Shown: positions 1 to 14,734, counted from the stretch's first letter. The stretch is 64,000 bases of DNA from Aquabacterium sp. OR-4 (GCF_025290835.2 NZ_JAOCQD020000002.1:992001-1056000); one strand, 5' to 3'. The notes: generated by a model from the sequence alone, not told the origin. Translations and numbers: made by a program.

Positions 1-1808
1 TGGTGTCCACCTGGGGCCTGCTCACCGCGCTGGTGCTGGCCAACATGCCGGTGGGCCGGCCACCGCTGGCGCGCGCCGGCGGCGTGGCGCTGCGCCTGGC
101 GCTGTTGGGGCTGCCGGTGATGGCGGTGCTGTTCCTGCTGTTTCCGCGCATCGGCCCGCTGTGGGGTCTGCCCAACGACAGCGTGGGCCGCACCGGCCTG
201 TCGGGCTCGCTGCGCCTGGGCGGCGTGGCCGAACTGGCCAAGGACGACAGCATCGCCTTTCGCGTGCGCTTTGATTCACCGGGCGGTGAACAGCCGGCGC
301 TGCGCGCGGCCGACCTGTACTTCCGCGGCCCGGTGCTGTCGCGCTTTGACGGCCTGGAGTGGACGGCCTCGGTCTCCGCCGCCACCCGCCACCCGCTGCG
401 CTGGACCGACCTGCAGATCCGGGGCCCGGGGCTAGGCTACGAGATGGTGCTCGAGCCGATCCGCCTGCCGCTGCTGCCGCTGCTGGAGGCCACACCCGAG
501 CGCGCCGGCAGCGCCCCGGTGCTGCCCGACTGGACCCTGTGGCAAGGCACCGATCTGCAGTGGCGCACCGACCGCCTGGTCACCGAGCGGCTGCGCCTGC
601 GCGCCGAGGCCTACACCCGCTTCAGCCACGGCACCAGCGCCGACCCGTTCGAGCTCGAGCTGCTGCGCCGCCTGCCCGAAGGTTTCAACCCGCGTGCCGT
701 GGCCTGGGCGCGCAGCATGCGCCGCCAGCTCGCCGACGCCGATGCGCGCACGCTGGCCGCCGCGCTGCAGGCCCAGGTGCGCCAGGGCAGTTATGCCTAC
801 ACGCTGGCCCCACCGCCCTATGGCGCCGCCAACGGCCGCCATGCGGTCGACGAGTTCTGGTTCGACGGCAAGGAGGGCTTCTGCGAGCACTACGCCAGCG
901 CCTTCGTGGTGCTGATGCGGGCCATGGGCGTGCCGGCACGCGTGGTCACCGGCTACCAGGGCGCCGAAGATCCCGATGCCGATGGCTGGCGCATCGTGCG
1001 CCAGAGCCATGCCCACGCCTGGGCCGAATACTGGCAGGCCGGCGCCGGCTGGCTGCGGGCCGATCCCACCGCCGCGGTGGCGCCGGAGCGGGTGCGCGCC
1101 AGCCGCGCATTGCAACCCGCGCCGGGCCTGGTGGCCGGCGCGCTGCGCACCATGAACCCGGCTCTGGCCAACCGCTTGCGCCGCGCCTGGGACACGCTGG
1201 ACGGCCGCTGGACGCTGTGGGTGATGGGCTGGTCGCGCACCCGCCAGATCAACCTGCTGCAGGAGCTGGGCGTGCCCCAACCCGATGCCAGCGACCTGGC
1301 CCGGGCGCTGGGCCTGGTGCTGGCCGGCACGGCGGCAGCGGGCGCGCTGTGGGCCTGGCGCGACCGCCATCGCCAGGACCCGCGCCAGCGCCTGCAGGCC
1401 CGCATGGTGCACGCCCTGCAGCAGCGCGGCGTCGGCGCTGCTGCACAGCACGCACCGCGCACGCTGGCCGCGGCCGTGCTGGCGCGCCACGGCCACGGCC
1501 AGGCCGCGGCAGCCGCCGCCGCCCTGGTGCAGGCGCTGAACACACTGGAGCACCTGCGCTACGGCCCGGGCTCCAGCCCAGGCACCGGCGCCAGCGCCAA
1601 ACCAGGCGCTGGCCATGCAGGCGCACTGCCGGCCGACGAACGCGCCGCCTGGCGCGCCGTGCTGCGCGCCGCCCGGCGCCTGCCCGTGCTTGCCCCGCAC
1701 CCGGCCAGCGGCCCGGCGCCCACGGCCAGCGGCCCGGCGCCCACAACCCCGGCCACCAGCACGGCGCCCACAAGCAGCGGCCAGCCACCGCCATCACCCC
1801 GCCGATAA
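1..1808 (+). CDS. TgpA-like transglutaminase (DUF3488), 5'-truncated
   Basis: Inner-membrane protein with a periplasmic transglutaminase-like cysteine peptidase domain. The reading frame is open to the left edge, so the N-terminal membrane helices are missing. Visible order: last transmembrane helix near residues 30-50 of the visible part, DUF3488 region, then the transglutaminase core. The catalytic triad is intact: Cys in KEGFCEHYA (codon 882-884), His in QSHAHAW (codon 1014-1016) and Asp in RADPT (codon 1062-1064). A further helix lies near 1290-1360, followed by a DUF4129-like cytoplasmic tail rich in Ala/Pro/Thr with a repeated SGPAPT motif at the end. The family usually follows a MoxR ATPase and a DUF58 gene, which would lie upstream of the window. 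The stop codon overlaps the mltB start as TAATG, which suggests translational coupling. Confidence 0.88.
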   Translation, partial: VSTWGLLTALVLANMPVGRPPLARAGGVALRLALLGLPVMAVLFLLFPRIGPLWGLPNDSVGRTGLSGSLRLGGVAELAKDDSIAFRVRFDSPGGEQPALRAADLYFRGPVLSRFDGLEWTASVSAATRHPLRWTDLQIRGPGLGYEMVLEPIRLPLLPLLEATPERAGSAPVLPDWTLWQGTDLQWRTDRLVTERLRLRAEAYTRFSHGTSADPFELELLRRLPEGFNPRAVAWARSMRRQLADADARTLAAALQAQVRQGSYAYTLAPPPYGAANGRHAVDEFWFDGKEGFCEHYASAFVVLMRAMGVPARVVTGYQGAEDPDADGWRIVRQSHAHAWAEYWQAGAGWLRADPTAAVAPERVRASRALQPAPGLVAGALRTMNPALANRLRRAWDTLDGRWTLWVMGWSRTRQINLLQELGVPQPDASDLARALGLVLAGTAAAGALWAWRDRHRQDPRQRLQARMVHALQQRGVGAAAQHAPRTLAAAVLARHGHGQAAAAAAALVQALNTLEHLRYGPGSSPGTGASAKPGAGHAGALPADERAAWRAVLRAARRLPVLAPHPASGPAPTASGPAPTTPATSTAPTSSGQPPPSPRR

Positions 1809-2998
1809 TGCCGGGCATGCGCGCACCGAACCGGCACCCCACCCTGCGTCCGCTGAGCTGGGCGCTGGCCTTCGCGCTGGCCGGCGCGGGCCTCGGCCCG
1901 GTGGCACAGGCCCAGGCAACCAGCCCGGCGGCATCGGCCCGCCCACCGGGCGCCAAGGCGGCCCCGGCACGCAAGGCAGCCAGGCCGGCCAAGCCGGCCA
2001 AGGCCGCCCAGCCCAAGCGCCCAGCCACCGATGTCGCTGCGGGCCCAAGTTATGCCGGCCGGCCCGAGGCTGCCGCACTGGCCCGCGACATTGCCGAACG
2101 CCATGGCCTCGACCCGGCCTGGGTGCAGGCGCAGCTGGCCGGCGCCCGGCTGGTGCCCGCCGTGGCGCGGCTGATCATGCCGCCACCGGCGGGCAGCGCC
2201 AAGAACTGGCAGGCCTACCGCGCGCGCTTCGTCGAACCGGCGCGGGTGCAGGCCGGCGTGGCCTTCTGGGACGCGCAGGCGCGCTGGCTGGATGCCGCGG
2301 CCGAGCGCTTTGGCGTGCCGGCTGAACTGGTCATCGGCATCATCGGCGTCGAGACCTACTACGGCCGGCTCACCGGCGGCTTTCGCGTGCTGGACGCCCT
2401 GGCCACGCTGAGCCTCGACTTTCCCAGCGGCCGCAAGGACCGCAGCGCCTTCTTCCGCGACGAGCTCGGCGAGTTCCTGAAACTGGCCCACAGCCAGGGC
2501 CTGGAGCCGAGCAGCGTGAAGGGCTCGTTCGCTGGCGCCATGGGCCTGGGTCAGTTCATGCCGGGCAGCATCAACCGCCATGCGCTCGATTTCGACGGCG
2601 ATGGGCGCATCGACATGGTGTCCAGCGCCGCCGACGTGATCGGCAGCATCGGCCACTACATGGTGCGCCACGGCTGGCAGCGCGGCATGCCCACCCACTT
2701 CGCGGTGCGCCCGCCGGTCGACACCACCGAGCGCGCCCGGCTGCTGGCACCCGACATCCTGCCCAGCTTCAGCGCCGCGCAGCTGGCCGAGCATGGCGCC
2801 GAACTCGACGCCGACGGCCGCGCACATGGCGGGCCACTGGCGCTGGTGGAACTGCAGAACGGCGACGCCGCACCCAGCCACATCGCCGGCACCACCAACT
2901 TTTATGCGGTCACGCGCTACAACTGGTCGGCCTACTACGCGCTGGCGGTCATCGAGCTGGGGCGCGCCGTGGCCACGCAACGCCAGGCCGCGCGCTGA
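1808..2998 (+). CDS. mltB: Lytic murein transglycosylase B
   Basis: Cleaves the MurNAc-GlcNAc bond of peptidoglycan with formation of 1,6-anhydro-MurNAc, acting in the periplasm. 396 residues. A signal-like segment (LSWALAFALAGAGLGPVAQAQA) is followed by an Ala/Lys/Pro-rich linker to about residue 75 and then the SLT_2 domain. The catalytic Glu lies in IGVETYYGR (about residue 182). Family motifs GAMGLGQFMPGS and DFDGDGRIDM are present. No clear lipobox Cys is visible, so this may be a soluble periplasmic form. Start chosen at the ATG that overlaps the preceding stop; an in-frame ATG nine bases later is the alternative. It converges on the OmpA-like gene through a strong terminator. Confidence 0.93.
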   Translation: MPGMRAPNRHPTLRPLSWALAFALAGAGLGPVAQAQATSPAASARPPGAKAAPARKAARPAKPAKAAQPKRPATDVAAGPSYAGRPEAAALARDIAERHGLDPAWVQAQLAGARLVPAVARLIMPPPAGSAKNWQAYRARFVEPARVQAGVAFWDAQARWLDAAAERFGVPAELVIGIIGVETYYGRLTGGFRVLDALATLSLDFPSGRKDRSAFFRDELGEFLKLAHSQGLEPSSVKGSFAGAMGLGQFMPGSINRHALDFDGDGRIDMVSSAADVIGSIGHYMVRHGWQRGMPTHFAVRPPVDTTERARLLAPDILPSFSAAQLAEHGAELDADGRAHGGPLALVELQNGDAAPSHIAGTTNFYAVTRYNWSAYYALAVIELGRAVATQRQAAR

Positions 2999-3114
2999 GG
3001 CCCGGCAGCGACCTCTTGGCCGCCACAGGCCAGCTGCCGCCGGCCTGATCCATCACCCAGGGCGCCTTCGCCCAGGCCCGTTCGCCAAGGCCCCGATGGC
3101 CTCGGCCAGAACGC

Positions 3115-3142
3115 AAAAAACCCCGCCGAGGCGGGGTTTTTT
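3115..3142. terminator. Bidirectional Rho-independent terminator
   Basis: A run of A, the stem CCCCGCC, loop GAG, stem GGCGGGG and a run of T form a symmetric hairpin. It sits between the convergent mltB and OmpA-like genes and can serve both strands. Confidence 0.9.
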
Positions 3143-3175
3143 ACTGGGTGCTGAAAGGCCCCGAGGGGCAGGTCA

Positions 3176-3874
3176 TCACTTGATGGCGCGCGTGCCAACC
3201 ACTTCGATTTCCACGCGACGATTCTTCGCGCGGCCTTCGGCGGTCTTGTTGTCGGCAACGGGGTTCTTCTCGCCCTTGCCTTCGGTGTACACGCGGTTCT
3301 TCTCGATGCCCTTGCCGGTCAGGTAGGCCTTGACGGCTTCAGCACGGCCAACCGACAGCTTCTGGTTGTAGGCGTCGGCACCGGCCGAGTCGGTGTGGCC
3401 GACGGCGATCACGACTTCCAGGCTGACGGCCGAGGTCTTGCCGACCAGGTCGTCCAGCTTGGCCTTGGCTTCGGGCTTGAGCACAGCCTTGTCGAAGTCG
3501 AAGAAGGCGTCAGCAGCGAAGGTCACCTTCTCGCTGGTGGGCTTCGGCGCGGGGGCCGGCACCGGGGCAACCGGTGCAACCGGAGCCGGGGGCGGAGCCA
3601 CCACCGGCGGCGGGGGCGGCGGGGGCGCCACACGCGGAGCGGGGGCCGGGGCCGGCGGCGGAGCCTTCTTCAGTGCGCCATCGCACTGTTCGGCCGCCGT
3701 GGCGGGCGTCCACTGCGCATCGCGCCAGCAGAGTTCATTGGTGCCGTTCTTCCACACCGTGCCATCCGTGCCGCGCCAATTGTCGCCACCCGTGCTGACC
3801 TGGGCGAAAGCCGCCAAGGGCGCAACGATTGCGGCCGACGCGAAGAGCACCGCCACCTTGTTCAGTTTCTTCAT
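3176..3874 (-). CDS. OmpA-family outer membrane protein
   Basis: Peptidoglycan-anchoring outer-envelope protein of 232 residues. A clear signal peptide ends at AAFA (about residue 24). A short mature N-terminus with a Cys pair (ELCWRD, EQCDG) follows, then a long Pro/Ala linker (about residues 70-112) and a C-terminal OmpA domain (about 115-228). The latter carries the peptidoglycan-binding signatures GHTDSAG, LSVGRAEAVK and NRRVEI. The linker and missing eight-stranded barrel are typical of the short betaproteobacterial OmpA type. A good Shine-Dalgarno (AGGAGA) precedes the ATG. Divergent from gyrA. The symbol ompA is often applied, but the N-terminal half is unlike E. coli OmpA. Confidence 0.9.
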   Translation of the reverse strand: MKKLNKVAVLFASAAIVAPLAAFAQVSTGGDNWRGTDGTVWKNGTNELCWRDAQWTPATAAEQCDGALKKAPPPAPAPAPRVAPPPPPPPVVAPPPAPVAPVAPVPAPAPKPTSEKVTFAADAFFDFDKAVLKPEAKAKLDDLVGKTSAVSLEVVIAVGHTDSAGADAYNQKLSVGRAEAVKAYLTGKGIEKNRVYTEGKGEKNPVADNKTAEGRAKNRRVEIEVVGTRAIK

Positions 3875-4074
3875 GATTCTCCTCTCGAGGAAAGCCGCAG
3901 ATCACTGCGTAACGTCCAAATCGGAAGCAAGAAAAGCCGACAAACACCTGGTTCGGCAGGCGTTTGCCACCGATGAATCATTGTGCCACGCACATTTCGG
4001 CCGACCCGCTTTTCAGCCTCCGGACGCGCCGAACGGCCCAGGATGTTGCATCGCCGCGACAACCCGGCGCCGCT

Positions 4075-4080
4075 TAGAAT
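4075..4080 (+). promoter_or_regulatory. Putative -10 element upstream of gyrA
   Basis: TAGAAT, 69 bases upstream of the chosen gyrA start, in the 275-base gap between the divergent OmpA-like gene and gyrA. No convincing -35 at 16-18 bases; the nearest TTGCAT is 23 bases away. I see no other structure in this gap. Confidence 0.35.
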
Positions 4081-4149
4081 GATGGATTGCCCGCCCGGGA
4101 CGCCGGTCAGGCCTCCTTGATGCCCGGCGCTTCAGCCCGCCGCAAACGC

Positions 4150-6806
<2,657 letters not shown>

Positions 6807-6810
<4 letters not shown>

Positions 6811-7460
6811 CGTTTTTCCGACCGCTGGCGCAGGCCATCACCGTGGCCCTGCTCACCGCCAGCGCTGGCCAGGCGCTGGCCCAGGCGGCCGCTCCGGCAG
6901 CGGCCGCCTCGGCCACCGCCAGCTCGCCGGCCAAGAAGGAACTGGTGGCCAAGGTGATGAAGCTGCAGCAAGGCGGCTTCGAGAACATCGGCAGCGCGCT
7001 GCTGGGCGAGCCGGCGCAGCTGCTGCTGCAGGGTGCCGGCCGTGCGCTGGGCCAGGTGCCGGCCGACAAGCGCGAGGCGCTGGGCAAGGACATCCAGGCC
7101 GAGGTGAAGAAGTTCTTCGACACCAATGCGCCCTACATGCGCGAGCGCGCCGTCAAGCTGGCCGCCACCACCATCGGCCCGCTGCTCGAGGAGAAGTTCA
7201 GCGAGGACGAGCTCAAGACCCTGGTGGCCTGGCTCGAGTCGCCGGTGAGCCGCAAGTTCAGCGAGATCGTGCCGCAGAGCCAGCAGCTGCTGGGCCAGAA
7301 GGTGGTGGAAGACACCCGCAGCACCATCGAGCCCAAGCTCAAGGCGCTGGAGCAATCGGTGGCCAAGAAGCTGGGCCTGCCGGCGCAGGGTGCGCAGGGC
7401 GGCGCGCCGGCCGGCGGGGGCGTCAAGCCGCCGGCCGCCGCGGCCTCGGGCAAGAAGTAA
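6807..7460 (+). CDS. DUF2059 secreted protein
   Basis: 217-residue exported protein of unknown function. A signal peptide (about residues 1-25, ending QALA) is followed by an Ala-rich stretch and a helical DUF2059-type domain over about residues 45-195. The conserved central block reads [24 protein letters not shown]. The C-terminus is Gly/Pro/Ala/Lys-rich and low-complexity. The ATG overlaps the gyrA stop by four bases, so expression is probably coupled to gyrA. The same order (gyrA, this gene, serC) is, from memory, common in Burkholderiales. Confidence 0.82.
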
Positions 7461-7488
7461 ACCGGGGCCCCCACTGCGCAGTCCGCCG

Positions 7489-8592
7489 ATGAGCACCACC
7501 CACCGCCCCTACAACTTCTCGGCCGGCCCGGCCGTGCTGCCCGAAGAAGTGCTGCGCGAAGCCGCTGCCGAGATGCTCGACTGGCACGGTTCGGGCATGG
7601 GCGTGATGGAGATGAGCCACCGCGGCAAGGAGTTCGTCTCGATCCACGAGGCCGCCGAACGCGACCTGCGTGAACTGCTCGCGGTGCCGGCGCATTTCCG
7701 CGTGCTGTTCATGCAGGGCGGTGGCCTGGGCGAAAACGCCATCGTGCCGATGAACCTGTCGCGCGGCGGGCTGGTTGATCTGGTGGTCACCGGCGCCTGG
7801 TCCAAGAAGTCGGCCGGCGAGGCGCGCAAGTACGCCGATGTGGCGATTGCCGCCAGCAACGAGGCCGACGGCCACACCTCGCTGCCGGCGCCGTCCGGCT
7901 GGCAGCTGCGCCAGGGCGCTGCCTACGTGCATGTGTGCAGCAACGAGACCATCCACGGCGTCGAGTTCGGCGCCTTGCCCGATCTGGCCGCGCTCGGCAG
8001 CGACGCGCCGCTGGTGGTGGACTGCTCCAGCCACATCCTGTCGCGCCCCATCGACTGGGCCCGCGTGGGCCTGGCCTTTGCCGGCGCGCAGAAGAACATC
8101 GGCCCGGCCGGCCTCACGCTGGTGTTCGTGCGCGAGGATCTGCTCGACCGCGCGCTGCCCATCTGCCCCAGCGCCTTCGAGTACAAGACCGTGGCCGCGC
8201 ACGGCTCGATGTTCAACACCCCGCCCACCTACGGCATCTACATCGCCGGGCTGGTGTTCCAGTGGCTCAAGCGCCAGGGCGGCGTGGCCGAGATGGAACG
8301 CCGCGCCATCGCCAAGGCCCGGCTGCTGTACGGCGCGCTCGACGGCAGCGGCGGCTTCTACCTCAACAAGGTGGCGCACGATGGCCGCTCGCGCATGAAC
8401 GTGCCCTTCTTTCTGCGCGATGAGTCGCTCAACGAGGCCTTTCTGGCCGGTGCGCGCGAGGCCGGCCTGTTGCAGCTCAAGGGCCACAAGAGCGTGGGCG
8501 GCATGCGCGCCTCGATCTACAACGCCATGCCGATCGAGGGCGTGATGGCCCTGGTCGACTACCTGAACCAATTTGCCCGCCGCCATGGCTGA
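7489..8592 (+). CDS. serC: Phosphoserine aminotransferase
   Basis: PLP enzyme converting 3-phosphohydroxypyruvate to 3-phosphoserine in serine synthesis, and 3-hydroxy-4-phosphohydroxythreonine in pyridoxal synthesis. 367 residues, normal for the family. The start is the ATG of [15 protein letters not shown]; the family N-terminus (YNFSAGPA) fits. The PLP lysine is in [10 protein letters not shown] (about residue 202). Phosphate-binding and C-terminal motifs ([15 protein letters not shown]) are present. It overlaps pheA by eight bases. Confidence 0.97.
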   Translation: MSTTHRPYNFSAGPAVLPEEVLREAAAEMLDWHGSGMGVMEMSHRGKEFVSIHEAAERDLRELLAVPAHFRVLFMQGGGLGENAIVPMNLSRGGLVDLVVTGAWSKKSAGEARKYADVAIAASNEADGHTSLPAPSGWQLRQGAAYVHVCSNETIHGVEFGALPDLAALGSDAPLVVDCSSHILSRPIDWARVGLAFAGAQKNIGPAGLTLVFVREDLLDRALPICPSAFEYKTVAAHGSMFNTPPTYGIYIAGLVFQWLKRQGGVAEMERRAIAKARLLYGALDGSGGFYLNKVAHDGRSRMNVPFFLRDESLNEAFLAGAREAGLLQLKGHKSVGGMRASIYNAMPIEGVMALVDYLNQFARRHG

Positions 8593-9724
8593 TGACACCA
8601 CCACCACCGGCACGCCGGCCCCTGGCGGCGCCACGCCCGTGCAACCCGAGCTGCTGGCGCTGCGCGAGCGCATCGACTCGGTCGATCGCGAACTGCTGGC
8701 GCTGCTGAACCGCCGCGCCGGCCTGGCGCTGGCGGTGGGCGAGCTCAAGAAGAAGGAAGGCTCGGTGGTGTTTCGCCCCGAGCGCGAGGCGCAGGTCATC
8801 GACGGCCTGAAAAGCGCCAACCCCGGCCCGCTGAAGAACGACAACGTGGCGCCGATCTGGCGCGAGATCATGAGCGCCTGCCGCGCGCTCGAGACGCCCA
8901 CCCGCGTGGCCTACCTGGGCCCGGCCGGCACCTTCAGTGAAGAGGCGGCGTTGGGCTACTTCGGCAGCTCGATCGTCAAGGTGCCCTGCGCCAGCATGGA
9001 CGAGGTGATGCGCACCACCGCCGCCGGCGCCGCCGATTTCGGCGTGATGCCGGTCGAGAACTCCACCGAGGGTGGCGTGGCCCGCACGCTGGATCTGTTT
9101 CTGACCTCGCCGCTGTTCATCATCGGCGAGACCAGCCTGATCGTGCGCCACAACCTGCTGCGCAAGGACAACGCGCTGGCCGGCATCCACACCGTGGCCG
9201 CCCATCCGCAGGCGCTGGCCCAATGCCATGGCTGGCTCAGCCACCACCTGCCCGACGTGGAGCGGCGGCCGGTGTCCAGCAATGCCGAAGGTGCCCGCCT
9301 GGCGGCACTGGATGCCGGCATCGCCGGCATTGCCAGCCTGCGTGCGGCGGCCGAGTTCGGCCTGCACGTGGTGTCGCCGGCCATCCAGGACGACGCCCAC
9401 AACCGCACCCGTTTCGCCATCGTCACCCACCCCGACCGCCATCCCGCACCCAAGGCCTCGGGCCATGACTGCACCAGCCTGGTGGTGAGCGTGCCCAACA
9501 AGCCCGGCGCCATGCACGATCTGCTGGTGCCGCTGAAGGAGCACGGCGTGTCGATGACCCGCTTCGAGTCGCGCCCGGCGCGTTCGGGCCAGTGGGAGTA
9601 CTTCTTCTACATCGACCTCGACGGCCATCCCGACGAGCCGCGCATGAACACCGCGCTGCACGCGCTGCGCGAGACCTGCGCCTTCTTCAAGGTGCTGGGC
9701 GCCTACCCCGTGGACGTGCACTGA
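8585..9724 (+). CDS. pheA: Chorismate mutase / prephenate dehydratase (P-protein)
   Basis: Bifunctional enzyme of phenylalanine synthesis: chorismate to prephenate, then prephenate to phenylpyruvate. 379 residues. AroQ-type chorismate mutase covers about residues 20-105 ([20 protein letters not shown]). Prephenate dehydratase covers about 108-285 ([31 protein letters not shown]). An ACT regulatory domain follows to the end with the Phe-binding motif FESRP, so feedback inhibition by phenylalanine is expected. The ATG lies inside the end of serC (eight-base overlap). Confidence 0.97.
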   Translation: MADDTTTTGTPAPGGATPVQPELLALRERIDSVDRELLALLNRRAGLALAVGELKKKEGSVVFRPEREAQVIDGLKSANPGPLKNDNVAPIWREIMSACRALETPTRVAYLGPAGTFSEEAALGYFGSSIVKVPCASMDEVMRTTAAGAADFGVMPVENSTEGGVARTLDLFLTSPLFIIGETSLIVRHNLLRKDNALAGIHTVAAHPQALAQCHGWLSHHLPDVERRPVSSNAEGARLAALDAGIAGIASLRAAAEFGLHVVSPAIQDDAHNRTRFAIVTHPDRHPAPKASGHDCTSLVVSVPNKPGAMHDLLVPLKEHGVSMTRFESRPARSGQWEYFFYIDLDGHPDEPRMNTALHALRETCAFFKVLGAYPVDVH

Positions 9725-9739
9725 GATGAAACTGCCCGC

Positions 9740-9803
9740 ACGCTCGCTTCGTTCGCTGCGCCCCCAGGGGGCTCATCAGGCCCTTCGGGCGGCAGGGCGG
9801 GCC
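9740..9803. repeat. Dispersed intergenic palindromic repeat, copy 1
   Basis: Sits between pheA and tyrA. It contains CGCTTCGTTCGCTGCG, the palindrome GCCCCCAGGGGGC and the small hairpin CCCTTCGGG, then a GGCGGG-rich end. The same modules in the same order recur at 54005-54065. It could form hairpins in the pheA-tyrA message. Confidence 0.55.
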
Positions 9804-9810
9804 TGACATC

Positions 9811-10704
9811 ATGTTCAACCAGCTGGGTGTCATCGGCTGCGGCCTGATGGGCGGCTCGTTCGCGCTGGCGCTCAAGCGCGCCGGGTTGGTCAAGCGCGTG
9901 GTCGGCTACAGCAAGTCGCCGTCGACCACCGATCTGGCCAGGCGCATGGGGGTCATCGACACCGCGGCCGAGTCGGCGCTGCTGGCGATCTCGGGCTCCG
10001 ACATCGTGCTGGTGGCCGTGCCGGTGGCCGCCACCGAGGTCACCTTCAAGGCCATCATGCACCTGGTGGAGCCGCATGTGCTGGTGATGGACGTGGGCTC
10101 CACCAAGCGCGATGTGGTCGACACCGCACGCCGCGTGCTGAAAGAGCGCGTCGGCAGCTTCGTGCCCGCCCACCCGATCGCCGGCAGCGAGCACAGCGGC
10201 GTGCAGCACGCCGACGCCACGCTGTACAACAACCGCCAGGTCATCCTGACGCCGCTGCCGCAAACCCGGCCCGAGCTGGTGCAGAAGGCCTCGGATGTCT
10301 GGAACGCCATCGGCGCCCAGGTGCTGCGCATGTCGCCCGAGAACCACGACGCGGCCTTTGCCGCCGTGAGCCATCTGCCGCACCTGCTGGCCTTTGCCTA
10401 CTTCTCGGCCATCGTCAACCAGCCGGCCGGGCCGGAGTTCCTGTCGCTGGCCGGCCCGGGCTTTCGCGACTTCACGCGCATCGCGGCCAGTGATCCGGCG
10501 GTGTGGCGCGACATCCTGCTGGCCAACCGCGAAGAGGTGCTCAAGCAGAGCCAGCGCTTCCGTTATGCGCTCGAGATGATGGAGCGCGCCATGCTCAATG
10601 GCGACGGCGAGCTGCTGGAAGAGCGCATCCGCACCGCGTCGGAGCCGCGCAGCCACTGGCAGATCGGTGGCCCCGGCCGCGGCCACGGCAGCGGCACGCC
10701 CTGA
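9811..10704 (+). CDS. tyrA: Prephenate dehydrogenase
   Basis: NAD(P)-dependent oxidative decarboxylation of prephenate (or arogenate) in tyrosine synthesis. 297 residues. N-terminal Rossmann motif VIGCGLMGGS (residues 7-16); the substrate-site motifs PAHPIAGSEHSG and the helical dimerisation domain (SHLPHLLAFA, GFRDFTRIAASDP) follow. No ACT domain is visible, so allosteric control differs from the pheA product. Lies between pheA and aroA in the aromatic cluster. The C-terminus is Gly-rich and probably disordered. Confidence 0.95.
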   Translation: MFNQLGVIGCGLMGGSFALALKRAGLVKRVVGYSKSPSTTDLARRMGVIDTAAESALLAISGSDIVLVAVPVAATEVTFKAIMHLVEPHVLVMDVGSTKRDVVDTARRVLKERVGSFVPAHPIAGSEHSGVQHADATLYNNRQVILTPLPQTRPELVQKASDVWNAIGAQVLRMSPENHDAAFAAVSHLPHLLAFAYFSAIVNQPAGPEFLSLAGPGFRDFTRIAASDPAVWRDILLANREEVLKQSQRFRYALEMMERAMLNGDGELLEERIRTASEPRSHWQIGGPGRGHGSGTP

Positions 10705-10785
10705 CCGCGCCCCCAGCCCCTTCATCCCCGGCCATGCGCGGTGCCACGCTGCGCCGTGCCGCACGCGCCGTAGCCGCCCTTCGCC

Positions 10786-12846
10786 ATGTTTGACCTCCCC
10801 CACCTCGATCTGCCGCCGCTGCGCGGTGCCGCCGGCACGGTGCGCCTGCCCGGCTCGAAGAGCATCTCCAACCGCGTGCTGCTGCTGGCCGGCCTGAGCC
10901 AGGGCACCACGCTCGTGCGCGAGCTGCTGGCCAGCGACGACACGCGGGTGATGCGCGATGCGCTGCGCACGCTGGGCTGCCGGCTCGAAGACCGGGCCGA
11001 CGGCGCGCTGGCCATCACCGGCCTGGGTGGCCGCCTGCAGGTGCACGAGGCGGCGCTGTTCCTGGGCAATGCCGGCACGGCCATGCGGCCGCTGGCCGCG
11101 GCACTGGCGGTGCTGGCCGCACTGCAGGGCGGGGCCTTCACGCTGTCGGGCGTGGCGCGCATGCACGAGCGGCCCATCGGCGACCTGGTGGATGCGCTGG
11201 TGGCGCTGGGCTGCGGGGTCAGCTACCTCGGCACACCCGGCTATCCGCCGCTCAGGCTGCACGGCCAGGCCGGGGGCGCCCTGCAAACCGGGCGCGAGAT
11301 CCCGGTGCGAGGCGATGTCTCGAGCCAGTTCCTCACCGCGCTGCTGCTGGCGCTGCCGCTGGCGTCCGATGCCGGCGCCATCACCATCGCGGTCAGCGGC
11401 GAGCTGATCAGCAAGCCCTATGTCGAGATCACGCTGAACCTGCTGGCGCGCTTCGGCATCGCGGTGCAGCGCGAGGGCTGGCAGCGTTTCACCATCCCGG
11501 CCGGCAGCCGCTACCGCACGCCCGGCGAGATCCATGTCGAGGCCGATGCCTCGTCGGCCTCGTACTTCGTCGCGCTGGGGGCCATTGCGGCCACCGACCA
11601 GCCGCTGGTCATCGAAGGCGTGGGCCTGGACTCGATCCAGGGCGACATCCGCTTCATCGAGGCCGCCCAGGCCATGGGCGCCCAGGTGCAGGGCGAGCCC
11701 GGCCGCCTGCTGGTGCGCCGCGGCGCCTGGCCGCTGCGCGCCATCACGCTCGACTGCAACCACATCCCCGATGCCGCGATGACGCTGGCGGTGATGGCCC
11801 TGTATGCCGAAGGCAGCACCCGCCTGACCAACATCGCCAGCTGGCGCGTCAAGGAGACCGACCGCATCGCCGCCATGGCCGCCGAGCTGCGCAAGCTGGG
11901 CGCCAGCGTGGTGGAGGAGCCCGACGCGATCACCGTCACGCCGCCCACCGCCGGCGCCTGGCGGCCGGCCGCCATCCACACCTACGACGACCACCGCATC
12001 GCGATGTGTTTCTCGCTGGCCGCCTTCCACCCGCTGGCCGGTGACGGCACGCGGGCGGCGCCGATGCCGGTGCGCATCCTCGACCCGAAGTGCGTGGCCA
12101 AGACCTTCCCCGAGTACTTCGAGGCGCTGTTCTCGGTGGCGCAGGCGCGCACCGACGAGATCCCGGTGATCACCATCGACGGCCCCACCGCCTCGGGCAA
12201 GGGCACGCTGGCCGCCGAGGTGGCCGCGCGCCTGGGCTGGCACCAGCTCGATTCGGGCCTGCTGTACCGCGCCACCGCGCTGGCCGCGCAACGCCAGGGC
12301 GTGGCCGCCGACGACGAAGCCGCCGTGGCCGCCGTGGCCGCCGCGCTGAAGCTGCGCTTCGACGGCGAGCGCGTGCTGCTCACCAGCCCCGACGGCCACG
12401 CCACCGATGTGGCGGCCGCACTGCGCCAGGAGCAGGTGGGCTCGATGGCCTCGCGCATTGCCGCGCTGCCCGCAGTGCGCGCCGCGCTCGAGGCGTTGCA
12501 GCTCGGTTTTCGCGCCCTGCCCGGCCTGGTGGCCGACGGCCGCGACATGGGCACAGTGATTTTTCCAGCCGCGCCGCTGAAGCTGTTTCTCACCGCCAGC
12601 GCCGCGATGCGCGCCGAGCGGCGGCATAAGCAATTGATTTCCAAGGGAATTTCTGCCACACTCGCCGACCTTCGCGCCGACCTCGAGGCGCGTGACGAGC
12701 GGGACAGAAGCCGCACCGTCGCGCCGCTCAAGCCAGCCGAAGACGCGCTGCTGCTCGACAACTCGGGCCTGTCGATCGAAACCTCGGTTGATCGGGTGCT
12801 GAGCTGGTGGGACGCACGCGGGCCGTTTGCCACAGGTCAAGCCTAG
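10786..12846 (+). CDS. aroA-cmk: Fused EPSP synthase / cytidylate kinase
   Basis: One uninterrupted 686-residue frame encodes two enzymes. Residues 1 to about 450 are 5-enolpyruvylshikimate-3-phosphate synthase ([28 protein letters not shown]), step six of the shikimate pathway. From about residue 460 the chain continues as CMP/dCMP kinase with the P-loop GPTASGKG at 466-473, LDSGLLYRA, and the NMP-site motif [11 protein letters not shown]. No stop or frameshift separates them. In most bacteria cmk is a separate gene next to rpsA, and that order is kept here (aroA, cmk, rpsA). I recall such bifunctional proteins in other Burkholderiales. The linker (about [13 protein letters not shown]) is short. 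Confidence 0.95.
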   Translation: MFDLPHLDLPPLRGAAGTVRLPGSKSISNRVLLLAGLSQGTTLVRELLASDDTRVMRDALRTLGCRLEDRADGALAITGLGGRLQVHEAALFLGNAGTAMRPLAAALAVLAALQGGAFTLSGVARMHERPIGDLVDALVALGCGVSYLGTPGYPPLRLHGQAGGALQTGREIPVRGDVSSQFLTALLLALPLASDAGAITIAVSGELISKPYVEITLNLLARFGIAVQREGWQRFTIPAGSRYRTPGEIHVEADASSASYFVALGAIAATDQPLVIEGVGLDSIQGDIRFIEAAQAMGAQVQGEPGRLLVRRGAWPLRAITLDCNHIPDAAMTLAVMALYAEGSTRLTNIASWRVKETDRIAAMAAELRKLGASVVEEPDAITVTPPTAGAWRPAAIHTYDDHRIAMCFSLAAFHPLAGDGTRAAPMPVRILDPKCVAKTFPEYFEALFSVAQARTDEIPVITIDGPTASGKGTLAAEVAARLGWHQLDSGLLYRATALAAQRQGVAADDEAAVAAVAAALKLRFDGERVLLTSPDGHATDVAAALRQEQVGSMASRIAALPAVRAALEALQLGFRALPGLVADGRDMGTVIFPAAPLKLFLTASAAMRAERRHKQLISKGISATLADLRADLEARDERDRSRTVAPLKPAEDALLLDNSGLSIETSVDRVLSWWDARGPFATGQA

Positions 12847-13000
12847 GCAAGCCGCGTTACCCCGGTCTGCCGCGCGCCCCTGCCGCACCGCAAGGTGCAC
12901 CGCGCCGGCAGTGTGTTCAATCCACCGCAGCCTGCGCTGCATTCAACCCCGCCGGCATTCCTCACGCACTTGGTTTCCGCCGGCACCAAGGAACTCCCGC

Positions 13001-14722
<1,722 letters not shown>

Positions 14723-14734
14723 GTGGAGCCCGCC

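Noticed and set aside
4046..4080. TTGCAT and TAGAAT as a full gyrA promoter
   Set aside because: The spacer of 23 bases is outside the normal range, so only the -10 is reported.
4087..4149. N-terminal extension of gyrA
   Set aside because: Starting at 4150 places the active-site Tyr at residue 122 as in E. coli; the upstream residues are unlike any GyrA N-terminus.
9703..12942. 1079-codon minus-strand open frame opposite tyrA and aroA-cmk
   Set aside because: Shadow frame; the plus strand encodes well-defined enzymes over the whole stretch.
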